Source: Sulfitobacter sp. OXR-159
GTDB taxonomy: Bacteria; Pseudomonadota; Alphaproteobacteria; Rhodobacterales; Rhodobacteraceae
DNA length: 64,000 nt
Direction of reading: 5' to 3'
Assembly: GCF_034377145.1 (NCBI RefSeq)
Contig: NZ_CP139707.1
Coordinates: 2,303,001-2,367,000 of the forward strand
Both the position numbers and the translations under genes were made by a program. The notes under the pieces were generated by a model, which was not told where the DNA came from, did no database searches, and saw nothing but the letters and a program-made list of their open reading frames with translations. Numbering within the stretch: the first letter of the stretch is position 1; every line of letters starts with the position of its first letter. This document shows, piece by piece, positions 1 through 9,014 of this stretch.

Positions 1-281
1 TTGATCGCCAGCGCCCCTTCGAGGGGCAAAGGTGCGGTGAGCAGCAGTTCGAGAGAGCCATCTTCAAGGTCGAGCGCCAGCAAACGGTCGAGCGACAATA
101 AGCAGGCCAACAGCGCGCCGAGCCAAAGCACACCGGGGGCAATCGCCTTGAGCAGCGTGGCCTCTGGCCCAACGCTAAAGGGCACCAGCATCGTCACGAT
201 CAGGAAAAACGCCAGCCCAAGGCCAAAGCCTCCGCCCGCGCGCAGCGCCAGCCGGAGATCCCGTAGCAACAGCGCCTTCAT
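1..281 (-). CDS. ccmB: Heme exporter protein CcmB, N-terminal part (cut by window edge)
   Basis: Membrane subunit of the CcmAB(CD) ABC complex, which acts in heme delivery during cytochrome c maturation at the inner membrane. Only the first 93 codons are present. They begin [18 protein letters not shown], followed by a hydrophobic segment (about residues 19-36), a second hydrophobic stretch (about 47-65) and an acidic DLEDGSLE turn, the usual CcmB N-terminus. The ATG overlaps the ccmA stop by 4 bp (ATGA), so the two are translationally coupled. The remainder lies beyond position 1. Identification rests on this N-terminus plus the ccmA neighbour. Confidence 0.9.
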   Translation of the reverse strand, partial: MKALLLRDLRLALRAGGGFGLGLAFFLIVTMLVPFSVGPEATLLKAIAPGVLWLGALLACLLSLDRLLALDLEDGSLELLLTAPLPLEGALAI

Positions 282-889
282 AGAAACGCCGCGTCGCTGG
301 CGCCGAGATCGGCATCGGGGGCCGCGCGAAAGGTGCTGATATCAAGCACACGGGCATCGACCCCCAGATCAATATGCGTGGCCATCAGCGCCGATCCCCC
401 CGCCGCGAGATGCCGGCGCAGAACGCTGCCGAAGAGCGCGACAGCATCCGCATCGAGCGAAACCGTCGGCTCATCCAACACCCAAATCGGCCGCCCGGTG
501 ACCAACAGCCGCGCCAGCCCCAGTCGCCGCTTTTGCCCGGCAGAGAGCGTACCTGCCAAACGATCTGCAAGCGGCCGCAGCGCATAACTATCAAGCGCCT
601 GCGCAATATCAACATTTCCAAAGACTTGCGCCCAAAAGCTCAGGTTCTCGCGCACGGTCAGCATGGATTTCAGCCCATCCGCATGGGCGGCATAGGCGAC
701 ACGGTCCTCCGCCCCCTCGATCTGCCCCGTGAGCGGCGCTTGCAGCCCAGCGATGCAGCGCAGCAGCGTCGTTTTGCCCGCGCCATTAGGGCCGCGCAGC
801 ACCAAGGCCTCCCCCGCCTCCAGAGCAAAGGATACGCCCGAAAGCACCGGCACCCCGCCCCGCGCCACACTGAGATCGCTTATTTGCAC
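278..889 (-). CDS. ccmA: Heme exporter ATP-binding protein CcmA
   Basis: ATPase of the Ccm heme-handling ABC complex on the cytoplasmic face of the inner membrane. The 203-aa length is normal for CcmA. Walker [10 protein letters not shown] is at residues 33-41, the ABC signature LSAGQ at 115-119 and Walker B WVLDEP at 136-141; signature and Walker B are close together, as in this compact family. The start is GTG (complement of 887-889), chosen because it gives the canonical N-terminus [12 protein letters not shown]. The gene follows the Mth938-like gene by 19 bp and overlaps ccmB by 4 bp, so it is probably the distal part of the yajC-secDF transcript. Confidence 0.95.
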   Translation of the reverse strand: MQISDLSVARGGVPVLSGVSFALEAGEALVLRGPNGAGKTTLLRCIAGLQAPLTGQIEGAEDRVAYAAHADGLKSMLTVRENLSFWAQVFGNVDIAQALDSYALRPLADRLAGTLSAGQKRRLGLARLLVTGRPIWVLDEPTVSLDADAVALFGSVLRRHLAAGGSALMATHIDLGVDARVLDISTFRAAPDADLGASDAAFL

Positions 890-908
890 CGGCGTCGCCG
901 CTCCGCCT

Positions 909-1262
909 TCAGACCGGCAAGAGGGCCAGTGCGATGCGCCGCCCCTCGCTCAGCAAGATGTTGTAGGTCCGGCAAGCGGCGGGGGACGACATGACCTCGA
1001 CCCCCAGACCCGCCTCCTCCAGCGTTTCACGGAGGTCGTCGGGGATATGCGCCACGTCCGGCCCGGTGCCGAGGAAGACCACATCGACCTTGCCCGCCAG
1101 CGCCAACACCGGCGCGGGATCAGCCAGACCGCCCCAGCCTGTGATGCCGTCGGGGCCGATCACTTGCGGCCCTTGCACAACCTCTCCGCCAATGCGGAAA
1201 AAGCCGGGGCCATAGCCGTCGATCGGTTTGGCGTCGGTATAGGTGATCTCGTTCAATCGCAT
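909..1262 (-). CDS. Mth938-like domain protein (DUF498 family)
   Basis: A 117-aa protein of the Mth938/NDUFAF3-like fold family (DUF498). Visible family features are an N-terminal [20 protein letters not shown] block, an IGG strand, a hydrophobic VDVVFLGTG strand and a C-terminal [20 protein letters not shown] block. The eukaryotic relative NDUFAF3 is a complex I assembly factor; the bacterial role is not established. The gene lies 18 bp after the TSUP gene and 19 bp before ccmA. Placement between secF and ccm genes recurs, to my recollection, in Rhodobacterales, which hints at a membrane-complex assembly role (inference). Confidence 0.85.
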   Translation of the reverse strand: MRLNEITYTDAKPIDGYGPGFFRIGGEVVQGPQVIGPDGITGWGGLADPAPVLALAGKVDVVFLGTGPDVAHIPDDLRETLEEAGLGVEVMSSPAACRTYNILLSEGRRIALALLPV

Positions 1263-1280
1263 GTCATGTCCCTCTCAGGC

Positions 1281-2036
1281 TCAGGTATTCCACAGCGGCA
1301 GGCTAAGGATAGCCGATGCGGCGATGACGATATAGGCCACCGCGCGAAAAAGCCGCTCTCGGCCCGGATCAAATAGCCGCGCCCCGACGATATTGGCGAT
1401 GACATTCGGCACCCCGGCCAAGAGGCCCAGCATCAGCACCGGCCAGACCACCTGCCCCGTCGCTGCCAGCATCGCAAAAAGCATCAGGTCGAGCCCCAGA
1501 AGATAGAGCAGGAAATTGGCACGGATCACCGCAGCGGGCCGCCGGCTGGCCATATAGAGCAGGATCACCGGCGGCCCGGCGATGCCCGCAAAACCGGTCA
1601 TGAAGCCGCCCAAAGCGCCAGTTGCCGTCACCAGCTTCGCGCTCAGCGGCCCATGATAGCGCCAGCCCGCAAGCAGCAGCACAAGAAGTCCCAGAACCAC
1701 GCCGGAGACAATCCAGCCAAAGCCCTCGGGCGACATGAGCGATAGCCCCCACAGGCCCAGCGGCATCCCGATCAACACCCCCAGCAACAACCGCCCCACT
1801 TCACGGGGGGCACCTTCGCGCAGGGCATCGGGGAGGTTTGGCAGGGGGCCGATCAACTCGGCAGCGGTCATGAACAGGATCGCTTCGACCGGAGAAAGCA
1901 CGGAGGCCGCCGCCGGCATGATAATCATGGCAGAGCCAAATCCCGCAAAGCCGCGGACCAGCCCCGCCACGATCACGGCCAGCGCAAGCCAAGCCACCCC
2001 GGGGGTGGCCATGGCCTGCGCCAGCAGATCAGGCAT
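1281..2036 (-). CDS. TSUP family (TauE/SafE-type) permease
   Basis: Predicted inner-membrane permease of the TSUP family, whose characterised members export sulfite, sulfoacetate or related anions. The 251-aa protein has about eight hydrophobic segments and the duplicated half motifs typical of the family: GFAGFGSAMIIMPA near residue 30 and GFMTGFAGIAGPPVILLYM near residue 150. A TTG one codon upstream (2037-2039) is possible; the ATG at 2036 is preferred and overlaps the secF stop by 8 bp. Substrate cannot be assigned. Tight coupling to secF is unusual for a transporter and may simply reflect co-transcription. Confidence 0.85.
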   Translation of the reverse strand: MPDLLAQAMATPGVAWLALAVIVAGLVRGFAGFGSAMIIMPAAASVLSPVEAILFMTAAELIGPLPNLPDALREGAPREVGRLLLGVLIGMPLGLWGLSLMSPEGFGWIVSGVVLGLLVLLLAGWRYHGPLSAKLVTATGALGGFMTGFAGIAGPPVILLYMASRRPAAVIRANFLLYLLGLDLMLFAMLAATGQVVWPVLMLGLLAGVPNVIANIVGARLFDPGRERLFRAVAYIVIAASAILSLPLWNT

Positions 2037-2997
2037 CAATATTGGCGAATTGCGTGCCCGCGCCCGCGTCGGGCTTGGACCAGTCGCGCTTCACGCCGAG
2101 ATAAAGCACCACATTCTTGGCCACATAGACCGAGGAATAGGTGCCGACGATCACGCCCCATGTAATCGCAAAGACAAAAGCCCGGATCACATCGCCGCCC
2201 AAGATCAGCAGCGCGATCAGCGCCAGCAGCGTGGTGCCCGAGGTCATCAGTGTCCGGCTCAGCGTCTCGTTCACGCTGAGGTTCATCACCTCACGCAGGG
2301 GGCGCTTCTTATATTTGCGCAGGTTCTCCCGCAGGCGGTCAAAGATCACGACCGTATCGTTGATTGAATAGCCGATAATGGTCAGGATCGCGGCCACCAC
2401 CGGCAGGTCGAAACGGATTTGCAAGATCGAGAATAGCCCGATGGTCAGCACCACATCGTGGAACAGGGCCACCACAGCGCCGACCGAGAACTGCCATTCG
2501 AACCGCAACCAGATATAGATCAGGATCGCCGCCAGCGCCCCGCCCACGGCGAGGAATGCCGTCTGGATCAGCTCGCCCGAGACCTTGGGCCCAACGGATT
2601 CCACCGAGGTGAACTTGATGTCCGGAGACACGCTTTGCAGCGCCGCTTCGATGGTTTCGATGGTTTCCGTGGTCGCCGCTTCTTGGCCCTCTTGGGCCTG
2701 TACGCGGATCATCGCCACATGGCGGTCCGCGCCGAAACCGGGGTCAAAGACCTCGGAAATCGTCACGTCGCCCAGTTCCAGAGGGCCGAGGGCATCGCGG
2801 TAAGCGCCCACGTCGATGGCCTCAGAGCTTTCGGTCCGCAGGGTCGTGCCGCCGCGGAAGTCGATGCCAAAATTCAGCCCCATCACGCCCCAAGCGATCA
2901 GCGACAGGATCATCGCCACCACAGACGCGCCAAAGGTGATCTTGGCATAGCCGAAGAAATCGAAGTTCGTGTTGTCGGGTACCAGCTTCAGTCGCAT
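2029..2997 (-). CDS. secF: Protein translocase subunit SecF
   Basis: Partner of SecD in the SecDF complex, which uses the proton motive force to help pull preproteins across the inner membrane after SecA/SecYEG. The 322-aa protein has the N-terminal FGIDFRGGT motif just after TM1, a periplasmic domain, and the C-terminal membrane block with GYSINDTVVIFDRLRE, the family signature with the conserved Asp and Arg. The ATG at 2997 (MRLKLVPDN) was chosen because it lies 1 bp after the secD stop; the frame is open further upstream but that part runs inside secD. Confidence 0.97.
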   Translation of the reverse strand: MRLKLVPDNTNFDFFGYAKITFGASVVAMILSLIAWGVMGLNFGIDFRGGTTLRTESSEAIDVGAYRDALGPLELGDVTISEVFDPGFGADRHVAMIRVQAQEGQEAATTETIETIEAALQSVSPDIKFTSVESVGPKVSGELIQTAFLAVGGALAAILIYIWLRFEWQFSVGAVVALFHDVVLTIGLFSILQIRFDLPVVAAILTIIGYSINDTVVIFDRLRENLRKYKKRPLREVMNLSVNETLSRTLMTSGTTLLALIALLILGGDVIRAFVFAITWGVIVGTYSSVYVAKNVVLYLGVKRDWSKPDAGAGTQFANIDA

Positions 2998-2998
2998 G

Positions 2999-4648
2999 TC
3001 AAACCTCGATTGTCTTGGGACGGCGGCGTTCAAACCAGATCACCACCAGCAAGCGGGTGACGAAGAAGGCGGTGAAGACCGATGTCATGATGCCCAGTCC
3101 CAGCGTTACGGCGAAGCCGCGCACCGGACCAGAGCCTAGGGCAAAGAGGATGACCGCCACGATGAAGGTCGTGATGTTGGCATCCAGAATGGCGCTGAGT
3201 GCGCGCTCATAGCCCAGCGAGATCGCCCGCGCAGCACCTTTGGCGTTGCGTTGCTCTTCACGGATACGCTCGAAAATCAGCACGTTGGCATCCACCGCCA
3301 TGCCGACCGTCAGCACGATCCCGGCAATGCCCGGCAGGGTCAGCGTGGCCCCGATGAGGCTCAGCAGACCAAAGATCAGCCCGACGTTGATGATCAGCGC
3401 GATATTGGCGAAGAACCCGAAGAGCCCATAAGACGCCCACATGAAGAACAGCACAGCGGCAAAGGCCACCATCGTGGCGATCTTGCCCGCGTCAATGCTG
3501 TCTTGGCCCAGTTCCGGTCCGATGGTGCGCTCTTCGACAAAGCTCAGCCCCGCAGGCAGGGCCCCGGCGCGCAGCAGCACGGCAAGGTTGGTGCTTTCCT
3601 CGACCGAGAAGCGCCCGGTGATGATGCCTGAGCCGCCGGGAATATGGCTTTGGATGGTCGGCGCGCTGATGACTTCGTTGTCGAGCACGATGGCAAAGGG
3701 CGAGCCGATGTTCTCGGCCGTGTAATCACCGAACTTGCGCGCACCGGAAGTGTCAAAACGGAAGGACACGGCAGGTGCCCCGTTCTGGTCAAAGCTGGGC
3801 TGTGCGTCGACGAGTTGCTCGCCGGTGACGACGGGGGCGGTTTCGATCGTGTAGAACACGCCCTCTTCATCCGCCGCCGGCAGGATCGCGTTGCCAATGC
3901 CGGGGTTGTCGTTCTCATTGGAGCCACGGTTGACCACCGGGTTGAAGGTCAGCTGTGCCGTCGTGCCGATGATCGCTTTCAACTCGGCAGCGGAGCCAAT
4001 GCCCGGCACTTGGATCAAGATGCGGTCTGCACCCTGACGCTGGATCGTCGGCTCACGGGTGCCGACCTCATCAATGCGGCGGCGCACGATTTCGAGGCTC
4101 TGCTGCATGGTGCGCTCGTCAGTCGCCTGTTTTTCGGCATCCGACAGGGTGATGGTGATGGTGCCATTGGCGCCGCTCACGTTGATGTCGCTGCCGCCTG
4201 CCCCGGTGACCGTGGTGACGGGACGGGCCAGATCACGGGTGATCTGCAGAGCTTCTTCCATTTTGGACGGATCGTTCAGACGGACCCGCAATTCCCCCGC
4301 TGGCGCTTCTTCGCGCCGGACCGGAGTCAGGCTGCGCAGAGCGTCACGAACCTCGGGCCATTGTGCTTCCATGCGCGAGGCATAGACATCGGCCAGTTGC
4401 ACTTCGGCCAGCAGATGCGCACCGCCGCGCAGATCGAGGCCAAGGTTCACCAACCCCGAGGGCATCCATTCGGGCCAAAGCGCGCGCTGCGCTTCCAACT
4501 CAGGCGTACTGCCCTGAACTTCGATGGCCGCAACGGCGTCATTGTGCTTTTCGACAGGAGCGTAAAAGGCATTGGGAAGCGCGAGCCAAAGCCCTGCCAA
4601 ACAGGTCAGGACAATGACAATCCGCTTCCACAGATCAATCTGTAGCAT
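2999..4648 (-). CDS. secD: Protein translocase subunit SecD
   Basis: Large subunit of SecDF. The 549-aa length is typical of alphaproteobacterial SecD. TM1 lies near residues 9-28, followed by GLDLRGGAHLL, the large periplasmic domain, and the C-terminal membrane part with GMAVDANVLIFERIREE carrying the conserved Asp and Arg used in proton-driven function. The ATG at 4648 gives MLQIDLWKRI. The gene follows yajC after 35 bp and precedes secF by 1 bp, the classic yajC-secD-secF order. Confidence 0.98.
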   Translation of the reverse strand: MLQIDLWKRIVIVLTCLAGLWLALPNAFYAPVEKHNDAVAAIEVQGSTPELEAQRALWPEWMPSGLVNLGLDLRGGAHLLAEVQLADVYASRMEAQWPEVRDALRSLTPVRREEAPAGELRVRLNDPSKMEEALQITRDLARPVTTVTGAGGSDINVSGANGTITITLSDAEKQATDERTMQQSLEIVRRRIDEVGTREPTIQRQGADRILIQVPGIGSAAELKAIIGTTAQLTFNPVVNRGSNENDNPGIGNAILPAADEEGVFYTIETAPVVTGEQLVDAQPSFDQNGAPAVSFRFDTSGARKFGDYTAENIGSPFAIVLDNEVISAPTIQSHIPGGSGIITGRFSVEESTNLAVLLRAGALPAGLSFVEERTIGPELGQDSIDAGKIATMVAFAAVLFFMWASYGLFGFFANIALIINVGLIFGLLSLIGATLTLPGIAGIVLTVGMAVDANVLIFERIREEQRNAKGAARAISLGYERALSAILDANITTFIVAVILFALGSGPVRGFAVTLGLGIMTSVFTAFFVTRLLVVIWFERRRPKTIEV

Positions 4649-4683
4649 AGTTCCGCCTTTGGGTTGCGGCCTCGGGGTAGGGT

Positions 4684-4962
4684 TTATTTCGCCGGTTCGG
4701 TCTTGGAAACGACGGTCGCGATGGTGGCCTGCACCACACGGATTTTCACGCCTTCAGCGATTTCCACCTCAAGCTCGCCGTCGTCTTTGACCTTGGAGAC
4801 CTTGCCGATGATCCCGCCTTGGGTAACGACCTGATCGCCGCGGCGCAGGCCGGCCACCATGGCCTGATGTTCTTTGGCCTTCTTCTGCTGCGGGCGGATG
4901 AGCAGAAAATACATGATCGCGAAGATCAGGATCAGCGGCACAAATTGCTGGATGCCTTCCAT
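4684..4962 (-). CDS. yajC: Preprotein translocase subunit YajC
   Basis: Small single-pass protein associated with SecDF. The 92-aa product starts MEGIQQFVPLILIFAIMYF; the membrane segment is at about residues 6-23, followed by the family hallmark LIRPQQKKAKEH and a basic cytoplasmic domain with VVTQGGIIGKV. The frame stays open far upstream across antisense serS, but 92 aa matches the family, and GGACGA sits about 8 bp upstream of the ATG at 4962. It heads the yajC-secD-secF run; the promoter should lie in the 217-bp divergent gap to serS. Confidence 0.97.
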   Translation of the reverse strand: MEGIQQFVPLILIFAIMYFLLIRPQQKKAKEHQAMVAGLRRGDQVVTQGGIIGKVSKVKDDGELEVEIAEGVKIRVVQATIATVVSKTEPAK

Positions 4963-5179
4963 GGGGGTCGTCCTTTTCGATGGGTATTGGGCCGCAGGAT
5001 GGGCCCTGAGAATTTGGCCAGAACCTATGCGCGGCGGCAGCGGGGTGCAAGGTGGAAAGCCGCCGCCGCATGGCCGTCTGCGCGGGGCCAATCGCCGCAC
5101 GGTTGCGGCCCCTACCGCCGCGCAGCACATTGAGGCATAAGGCAGCAAAACCGACTCACCCGATTTTGAGGACAAACCC

Positions 5180-6472
5180 ATGCACGACATCCGCGCCATC
5201 CGCGACAATCCCGAGGCTTTTGACGCCGCTCTCGCCCGCCGGGGCGAGGCTGCGATGTCGCAGGCGGTGCTGTCGCTCGATGCCGCACGCCGCGCTAAGA
5301 TCGCCGCCGCTGAGACTGCCAAGGCCGAGCAGAACAAGGCCAGCAAGGAAGTCGGGGCCGCCAAGGGCCGCGGCGATGAGGCCGAGTTCGAGCGCCTGCG
5401 GACGCTGGTCAGCGACAAAAAGGCAGAGGTCGCCGCGATGAACGTCGAGGCGCAGGAGTTGGACGCGAAGCTGACCGATATGCTCGCCCGGATCCCCAAC
5501 AACCCCGCCGATGATGTGCCCCAAGGCGATGACGAAGGTGACAATGTCGAGGTGAAAAGCTGGGGCGAGAAGCCCAGCTTTGATTTCAAACCGGTCGAGC
5601 ATTACGAGATCAAGGGCGTCAAACCCGGCATGGATTTCGAGACCGCGGCCAAGATTTCGGGTGCGCGGTTCGTCATGCTGAAAGGCGCCGTGGCGCGGGT
5701 GCACCGGGCACTGGCGCAGTTCATGATCGACACCCATGTGGATGAGAACGGCCTGACAGAGGTGAACTCCCCCGTGCTGGTGCGCGACGAGGCAATGTAT
5801 GGCACGGATAAGCTGCCCAAATTCGGCGAAGACAGCTATCAAACCACCAATGGCTGGTGGCTGGTCCCGACCTCGGAAGTGCCGCTGACCTATTCGGTGG
5901 GCGGCGACACGTTAGAGGAAAGCGCCCTGCCGGTCCGGCTGACCGCCCATACCCTCTGCTTCCGCTCCGAGGCCGGGAGTGCAGGCCGCGACACCGCTGG
6001 CATGCTGCGCCAACACCAGTTTGAGAAGGTCGAGATGGTCTCGGTCACCCACCCCGATGAAAGCGACGCCGAGCAGCAGCGCATGGTGGCCTGCGCCGAA
6101 GGTATCCTCGAGAAGCTCGGCGTGCCCTACCGTACGGTGATCCTCTGCACCGGCGACATGGGCTTTGGCGCGCGGCGCACCTATGACATCGAGGCTTGGG
6201 TGCCGGGGCAGGATTGCTACCGCGAGATTTCCTCGGTCTCGACCACCGGGGATTTTCAGGCGCGCCGCATGAATGCGCGGTTCAAGCCCGAGGGCGGCGG
6301 CAAGCCGCAGTTTGTGCATACGCTGAATGGCTCGGGTCTGGCGGTTGGGCGCTGTCTGATCGCGGTGCTGGAGAATGGCCAGCAGGCGGATGGGTCGGTG
6401 AAACTGCCCGAGGTGCTAGCGCCGTATCTAGGGGGCAAGACGACGCTGACTGCGGAAGGTGTGCTAGCGTAA
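5180..6472 (+). CDS. serS: Serine--tRNA ligase
   Basis: Class II aminoacyl-tRNA synthetase that charges tRNA-Ser (and tRNA-Sec where present) with serine. The 430-aa product has the N-terminal [20 protein letters not shown] coiled-coil arm that reads the long variable arm of tRNA-Ser, class II motif 2 ([20 protein letters not shown]) and motif 3 ([17 protein letters not shown]). Length and start agree with the family. It is divergent from yajC; a structured palindromic element follows its stop. Confidence 0.98.
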   Translation: MHDIRAIRDNPEAFDAALARRGEAAMSQAVLSLDAARRAKIAAAETAKAEQNKASKEVGAAKGRGDEAEFERLRTLVSDKKAEVAAMNVEAQELDAKLTDMLARIPNNPADDVPQGDDEGDNVEVKSWGEKPSFDFKPVEHYEIKGVKPGMDFETAAKISGARFVMLKGAVARVHRALAQFMIDTHVDENGLTEVNSPVLVRDEAMYGTDKLPKFGEDSYQTTNGWWLVPTSEVPLTYSVGGDTLEESALPVRLTAHTLCFRSEAGSAGRDTAGMLRQHQFEKVEMVSVTHPDESDAEQQRMVACAEGILEKLGVPYRTVILCTGDMGFGARRTYDIEAWVPGQDCYREISSVSTTGDFQARRMNARFKPEGGGKPQFVHTLNGSGLAVGRCLIAVLENGQQADGSVKLPEVLAPYLGGKTTLTAEGVLA

Positions 6473-6514
6473 GGGTGAGGCACCCAGCCCGATCCGCGCC
6501 GCAGGCGCCGGGCC

Positions 6515-6589
6515 ATCGCCTGCCCGTCCCGGCACGCCAAAGGCGTGCCTGTCTCTATGAGCGCACCTTTGGTGCGACGGGCCGGCGAT
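6515..6589. repeat. Cloverleaf-like nested palindromic element
   Basis: In the 277-bp gap between serS and the next gene there is a long outer stem (6515-6528 pairing with 6576-6589, 13 of 14 positions) enclosing two short perfect hairpins: 6531-6538/6542-6549 with loop AAA, and 6562-6567/6571-6576 with loop TTT. An 11-12-nt linker lies between the hairpins. This resembles an intergenic REP/MITE-like palindrome more than a simple terminator, because no U-tract follows. Copy number in the genome is unknown. Confidence 0.6.
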
Positions 6590-6749
6590 TTCGTGAGGCT
6601 GAGTACTCCCTTGCAAACGTGCCTCACTGCTAAGCCATAAAGCGGCAGGGTTCGCCACCCCACGGGAAGGCGCTGGCCCTTGGTTGCCGTGGCGAGCGGG
6701 CGCTCTAGGATTAGATGTACCGCAACATCCAATCCCGCGAGGCCCCCGC

Positions 6750-7466
6750 TTGCCCAAATCCTCCCGCACCCTGATCGCTGCGCTTGCACTGCTGCTCAGC
6801 ATCGCCTTCGCGATTTCGCCCTTCTTCGTGCCCAGCTTCTCGGGCTTTGACCCGAACCAATTCCCGGTCCCGCAAGACAACCCGCCCGCGCAGCCTGCGG
6901 GCTATGCGTTTTCCATCTGGGGTGTGATCTATCTTTGGCTGATTATCGGATTGGCCTATGGGCTTTTGCGCGCGCCGCGGGATGGGCAGTGGCATGACAT
7001 GCGCGTGCCGCTCTGCCTGTCGCTCGCCGTGGGGACAACATGGCTCGCGGTGGCCACCATGAGCCCGATCTGGGCGGCGGTGCTGATCTGGGTCATGCTG
7101 ATCACCGCCCTGATCGCCCTGTTCCTCGCCCCGGTCGAAGACCCGCTGTGGGCCGCGGCCCCGGTGGGGCTCTACGCAGGCTGGCTCTCTGCCGCATCCT
7201 GTGTGTCGCTGGCGCTGCTTGCGGCGGGCTATGGCTATCTGGAAGAGCAGACGGCAGCCGTGGTCTTTGTCGGGCTCGCAGGGGCGATTGGGGCCATCGT
7301 GCAGACCGCCCTTGGCCGGACCCCCACCTACGGTATCGCGGTGATCTGGGGGCTGGTGGGCGTGATCGTGACCAATTGGGGCGAAACGCCCTTGGTCGCC
7401 TATCTGGCCTTTGGGGGCAGCATCCTTGTGGCGCTGCCCACGCTCAGGGCGTTTCGGCGGGGCTGA
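6750..7466 (+). CDS. TspO/MBR-like (tryptophan-rich sensory) membrane protein
   Basis: Integral membrane protein, about 238 aa from the chosen TTG at 6750 (LPKSSRTLIAALALLLSIAF) with GCGAGG about 8 bp upstream. An in-frame ATG at 6684 would add 22 residues without family character. Hydrophobic segments cover most of the chain, with QPAGYAFSIWGVIYLWLIIG near residue 50 resembling the TspO-type PPxxFSxxW region and Trp residues in later helices. It is longer than classical TspO (about 160 aa), so it belongs to a divergent branch; ligand and role are unknown. It converges on der with a 6-bp gap. Confidence 0.6.
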   Translation: MPKSSRTLIAALALLLSIAFAISPFFVPSFSGFDPNQFPVPQDNPPAQPAGYAFSIWGVIYLWLIIGLAYGLLRAPRDGQWHDMRVPLCLSLAVGTTWLAVATMSPIWAAVLIWVMLITALIALFLAPVEDPLWAAAPVGLYAGWLSAASCVSLALLAAGYGYLEEQTAAVVFVGLAGAIGAIVQTALGRTPTYGIAVIWGLVGVIVTNWGETPLVAYLAFGGSILVALPTLRAFRRG

Positions 7467-7472
7467 CCGAGG

Positions 7473-8954
7473 TCAATCCCGGCGGCGACCGTCGGTGTGC
7501 TTGCGCAGCTTCGACGGCGCGGCCTTTTTGCGGTTTTTATAGGGGTTGGCATCCGACTGGCCGCGCATCCACAGACGGATCGGCGTGCCGGGCATGTCGA
7601 AATCCAACCGCAACCCGTTGACCAGATAGCGCGCGTAGCTGTCCGGCACCTTGTCGGGATGGCTGCACATCACCACGAAGCCCGGCGGACGGGTCTTGGC
7701 TTGCGTCATGTAACGCAGCTTGATGCGCTTGCCCTGCGGCGCGGGGGGCGGATGCGCCTCCATCATGCCCGAGAGCCAGCGGTTAAGCTGTGCGGTGGTG
7801 ATCCGGCGGTTCCAGACCTCATAGGCGCGCATGATCGCGGCCTGAAGACGGTCAAGCCCCCTGCCCGTTTTGGCAGACACAGTGATCAGCGGCGCGCCAC
7901 GCAGCTGCGGCAAGAGCCTCTCGAAGCTTTCCTTGAGATCGCGCAGCTTTTCCTGACGGTTCTCTTCGATGTCCCACTTGTTCACGGCAACAACGACGGC
8001 ACGACCCTCACGCTCGGCCAAATCGGCAATCCGCAGGTCTTGCTGCTCAAACGGGATTTCGGCGTCGAGCAGAACGACAACGACCTCGGCAAATTTCACC
8101 GCGCGCAGACCATCGCTGACACTGAGCTTTTCAAGCTTCTCCTGCACCTTGGCCTTTTTACGCATCCCGGCGGTGTCAAAAATCCGCATCGGCACCGGAT
8201 CACCATCCGGCCCGGCCCATTCGGTCATGAGAGAGATCGCATCGCGGGTGATCCCCGCCTCCGGTCCGGTGAGCAAACGGTCCTCGCCCAAAATCTGGTT
8301 GATCAACGTCGACTTGCCCGCATTGGGGCGGCCCACCACGGCAACCTGCAGAGGCTTGGCGCGCGTGGGCATCGGCACGGATTCGGCTTCGAGATCGGCG
8401 TCATCCTCAGGCAGGTCCACATCCGTCTCGGGCGCGTCCCGCGTGGCGCGGTCCTCATATTCATCGGCCAGCGGCATCAACATTGAGTAGAGATCGTTCA
8501 GACCTTCGCCATGTTCAGCGGAGAGGCGGATCGGCTCACCAAGACCCAGCGAATAGGCCTCGATCATGCCCGCATCGGCGGCTTTGCCCTCGGCTTTGTT
8601 ACCGGCGAGAATTACATGAGCGGATTTCTTGCGCAGGATCTCGGCAAAGACCATATCCGACGGGGTCACGCCGACACGGGCGTCGATCATGAACAGACAG
8701 ATATCGGCCATATCCACGGCACGCTCAGTCAGGCGGCGCATCCGGCCTTGGAGGCTGTCGTCGGTGACCTCTTCCAGACCGGCCGTGTCGATCACGGTAA
8801 AGCGCAGGTCGGCCAGTTTGGCCGCCCCTTCGCGCAGATCGCGTGTTACGCCGGGCTGGTCGTCGACCAGCGCAAGGCGTTTGCCGACAAGGCGGTTGAA
8901 CAGCGTGGATTTCCCGACATTGGGACGGCCCACGATGGCAAGGGTAAAGGACAT
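7473..8954 (-). CDS. der: Ribosome biogenesis GTPase Der (EngA)
   Basis: Double-GTPase needed for 50S ribosomal subunit maturation. The 493-aa product has two G domains (GRPNVGKST at residues 8-16 and GRPNAGKST near 208) and a C-terminal KH-like domain starting around residue 375. Both G3 motifs read DTAG. The second G4 is NKWD, while the first reads NKAE, a variant I recall from other alphaproteobacterial Der proteins. The basic tail ([13 protein letters not shown]) is also family-typical. It is third in the yfgM-bamB-der run, 60 bp after bamB. Confidence 0.97.
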   Translation of the reverse strand: MSFTLAIVGRPNVGKSTLFNRLVGKRLALVDDQPGVTRDLREGAAKLADLRFTVIDTAGLEEVTDDSLQGRMRRLTERAVDMADICLFMIDARVGVTPSDMVFAEILRKKSAHVILAGNKAEGKAADAGMIEAYSLGLGEPIRLSAEHGEGLNDLYSMLMPLADEYEDRATRDAPETDVDLPEDDADLEAESVPMPTRAKPLQVAVVGRPNAGKSTLINQILGEDRLLTGPEAGITRDAISLMTEWAGPDGDPVPMRIFDTAGMRKKAKVQEKLEKLSVSDGLRAVKFAEVVVVLLDAEIPFEQQDLRIADLAEREGRAVVVAVNKWDIEENRQEKLRDLKESFERLLPQLRGAPLITVSAKTGRGLDRLQAAIMRAYEVWNRRITTAQLNRWLSGMMEAHPPPAPQGKRIKLRYMTQAKTRPPGFVVMCSHPDKVPDSYARYLVNGLRLDFDMPGTPIRLWMRGQSDANPYKNRKKAAPSKLRKHTDGRRRD

Positions 8955-9014
8955 AATTCAGGCTCCGGGCCCCGGTTGGGCCAGTTCAGACACGCGCCTT
9001 AGCCTATTTGCGGC

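Noticed and set aside
4963..5589. Open frame extending YajC by about 209 residues, antisense to serS
   Set aside because: YajC is a ~90-110 aa protein, the extension is Ser/Ala/Arg-rich antisense sequence, and the ATG at 4962 has the family start and a ribosome site.
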